Assembly: GCA_963921245.4 (NCBI GenBank)
Contig: CAWUEY030000001.1
Coordinates: 2,108,001 to 2,172,000 of the forward strand
Origin: JABJGO01 sp963921245
Lineage (GTDB): Bacteria; Pseudomonadota; Alphaproteobacteria; Rhodospirillales; Casp-alpha2
Length of the DNA stretch: 64,000 bases
Direction: 5' to 3'
Of the stretch, positions 62,772 to 64,000 are shown piece after piece. Below the pieces are notes generated by a model, which saw only the letters and a list, made by a program, of their open reading frames with translations, was not told the origin of the DNA and did not search any database. The first letter of the stretch is position 1. The number at the start of each line of letters is the position of its first letter. The translations under genes were made by a program, and so were the position numbers.

Positions 62772-62911
62772 TTGCACACCTAACCAAGCAAAATTCCGGC
62801 TCCGTTTAGCAGTCAGCAGCGGCCGGTTCAATCAAGCATTAAATGGGTATACAGCGGTATCTGCTGTTGACCCGCCGATGGCCATGGGTAATATGCGCTG
62901 AAAGATACAAG

Positions 62912-62999
62912 GCCCCTGTGGCGGAACTGGTAGACGCGCTGGATTCAAAATCCAGTTTCCTTTAAGGAAGTGCGAGTTCGATTCTCGCTGGGGGCACCA
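62912..62999 (+). tRNA. tRNA-Leu (anticodon CAA)
   Basis: The acceptor stem GCCCCTG pairs with TGGGGGC, followed by A and an encoded CCA. The anticodon arm CTGGA-TTCAAAA-TCCAG gives anticodon CAA. The long variable arm (TTTCCTTTAAGGAAGT) marks a class II tRNA, and the T-loop GAGTTCGATTCTC is normal. It reads UUG codons. Confidence 0.97.
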
Positions 63000-63080
63000 C
63001 ATTGACTTTTGAAAATTGGCGAAGGCGGCTTTCGGCGCGGCCCGGGCCGTCTGAGTCCAAAGGTTTGTGAAAGTGTGACA

Positions 63081-63458
63081 ATGTCCAAACTTCAGTTTTC
63101 CGTATACGAGTTCATGGCCATCATGGGGCGCATTGACGAAGACCTGAATGGCGCCAAACCCGATCCCGCCTCCGTGTTCCTGGAATGGGAAGATCAGTGG
63201 CGGCAACTGGAAGCACGCTCTGATTCCCTTGCCCCTATGGAACGGGCCGATCTGTTGTTTGACGGCAAAGTCACCATCAATGCCATAACCGAGGACCACC
63301 TGCGCGAAGTCATCGAGGTCGTCCAATCCCAGGTTTCCATGCAGGAAACCTTGCATCAGGAAATGGACCCCGATGCCGATGAAGAAGATCTGGCCATGTG
63401 GCGCACCCGTTTGCGGGAGCTGAACGGTATGCTGGCTTCATTTGTTTCAGGTGGCTGA
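63081..63458 (+). CDS. Small acidic protein of unknown function
   Basis: The 125-residue protein begins at ATG 63081, 81 bases after the tRNA. It is acidic and helical: SKLQFSVYEFMAIMGRIDEDLNG, EWEDQWRQLEARSDSLAPMERADLLFDGKV, EDHLREVIEVVQSQVSMQETLHQE, and the C-terminal LAMWRTRLRELNGMLASFV. No membrane segment or catalytic motif is visible, and I do not recognise the family. A longer frame to 63009 is unlikely. Confidence 0.65.
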   Translation: MSKLQFSVYEFMAIMGRIDEDLNGAKPDPASVFLEWEDQWRQLEARSDSLAPMERADLLFDGKVTINAITEDHLREVIEVVQSQVSMQETLHQEMDPDADEEDLAMWRTRLRELNGMLASFVSGG

Positions 63459-63530
63459 GCCTGATACAGTCGTCGGCTGGCTGACCTGTCGGCGTAATGT
63501 CGCCCTTGCCCGCAACTGAGGCATCGGAAA

Positions 63531-63983
63531 ATGTCCCGTCAAAAACACGATAGGCAATGGCTGGCGTTCGTTGAGTGGTGTCGAAACAGACGCCTGAAAC
63601 CGCTTCCTGCGCATCCCTGGACAATCGCCGCATTCCTGCGTTGGATAGATCGGCGGGACGCTGGCAAAACCAGCCGCGTAGAAGCGGGCTGCCTTGTAAA
63701 GATTATCTCGCGTGCCCATTTGCTGGCCGGATACGCGTCACCCCATAACCACCCGGTTATTGAAAAAACACGGGCTTCGATTGAGCGGCGGAAATCGACA
63801 GAAGCGGCCCGCGCCGACCTGTTCCGTTTCGACAGGGCGAATACCCGGCACCATGAATCCGCCCTGTCCGGCGCTGAAAAAGACCGGCAAGAACGAGAAC
63901 CTGAGGTGGTAGCCGGCATAAGAACGAATTTTTCAATGCGGATGCAGCCGAAACTCGTCCCTCGTCGCCGTCAGAACTTTTAG
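63531..63983 (+). CDS. Short protein with an integrase-like core-binding (SAM-like) domain
   Basis: The 150-residue protein reads FVEWCRNRRLKPLPAHPWTIAAFLRWIDRR, then AGKTSRVEAGCLVKIISRAHLLAGYASPHNHPVIEKTRASIERR. This matches the N-terminal core-binding domain of tyrosine recombinases, which contacts DNA. The catalytic domain (R...H-x-x-R...Y) is absent; after residue 90 the sequence is charged and unfamiliar, and the frame ends at 63983. It is either a truncated integrase or a free-standing DNA-binding domain. The nearest tRNA (Leu) lies 0.5 kb upstream. Confidence 0.6.
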   Translation: MSRQKHDRQWLAFVEWCRNRRLKPLPAHPWTIAAFLRWIDRRDAGKTSRVEAGCLVKIISRAHLLAGYASPHNHPVIEKTRASIERRKSTEAARADLFRFDRANTRHHESALSGAEKDRQEREPEVVAGIRTNFSMRMQPKLVPRRRQNF

Positions 63984-64000
63984 GGGTTGGGGAATCTTGC

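Overview
The window reads as chromosomal DNA of a GC-rich Gram-negative alphaproteobacterium, possibly a marine or Rhodospirillales-type heterotroph. Supporting signs are groESL behind a CIRCE operator, a DUF3576-type lipoprotein, a general porin, Coq7, class II DAHP synthase, CimA, a glutathione reductase with a CVMRGC redox motif, and a family of TPR-sulfotransferases. The placement is inferred from gene content; no rRNA is present. Most of the window is ordinary core metabolism and information processing, interrupted by an accessory block rich in sulfotransferases.

Layout. 1-5 kb: end of a universal stress protein, a PuuB-like FAD oxidase, a beta-hydroxyacid dehydrogenase, and groES-groEL on the minus strand with promoter, CIRCE and terminator. 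5-13 kb: a polytopic membrane protein, a ClC channel with CBS domains, an orphan TupA-like binding protein, a UvrD helicase and PrmA. 13-17 kb (minus): a decayed aquaporin, a DMT exporter with a small membrane ORF, an M20 amidohydrolase and an arginine-deiminase-fold hydrolase; the last two look like a guanidino/ureido-compound pathway. 17-20 kb: glmU-glmS.

20.3-33.7 kb is the most unusual part. A nearly continuous minus-strand run carries a protein of unknown family coupled to a PIN nuclease, a single-domain sulfotransferase, three TPR-sulfotransferases, a TPR-2OG/Fe(II) oxygenase and a DUF3576 lipoprotein. A porin and a fourth TPR-sulfotransferase lie just upstream. A fifth TPR-sulfotransferase sits at 46-48 kb beside a divergent HisA paralogue. 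TPR modules fused to sulfotransferase or oxygenase domains suggest modification of protein or glycan targets, but no target or PAPS-synthesis gene is visible here.

34-45.9 kb (mostly plus): gabD, gor, a SAF-domain NAD oxidoreductase, a prolyl-4-hydroxylase-like oxygenase, a Tat-exported amine oxidase, and an MmgE/PrpD plus non-pyrrolysine MttB-family pair followed by a class II glutamine amidotransferase. This suggests catabolism of amines and quaternary amines. 48.9-64 kb: class II DAHP synthase, pncB, an unknown proline-rich protein, gltX-cysS, a HisKA-PAS-GGDEF-EAL signalling protein, cimA, trmJ, coq7-dsbB, a DedA/YqaA membrane protein, tRNA-Leu(CAA), a small conserved-looking protein and an integrase-domain fragment.

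A recurrent oddity is short tandem duplication (11-27 bp units) at gene ends and in intergenic spaces. Two decayed genes are visible: the aquaporin and an IS1595-type transposase.
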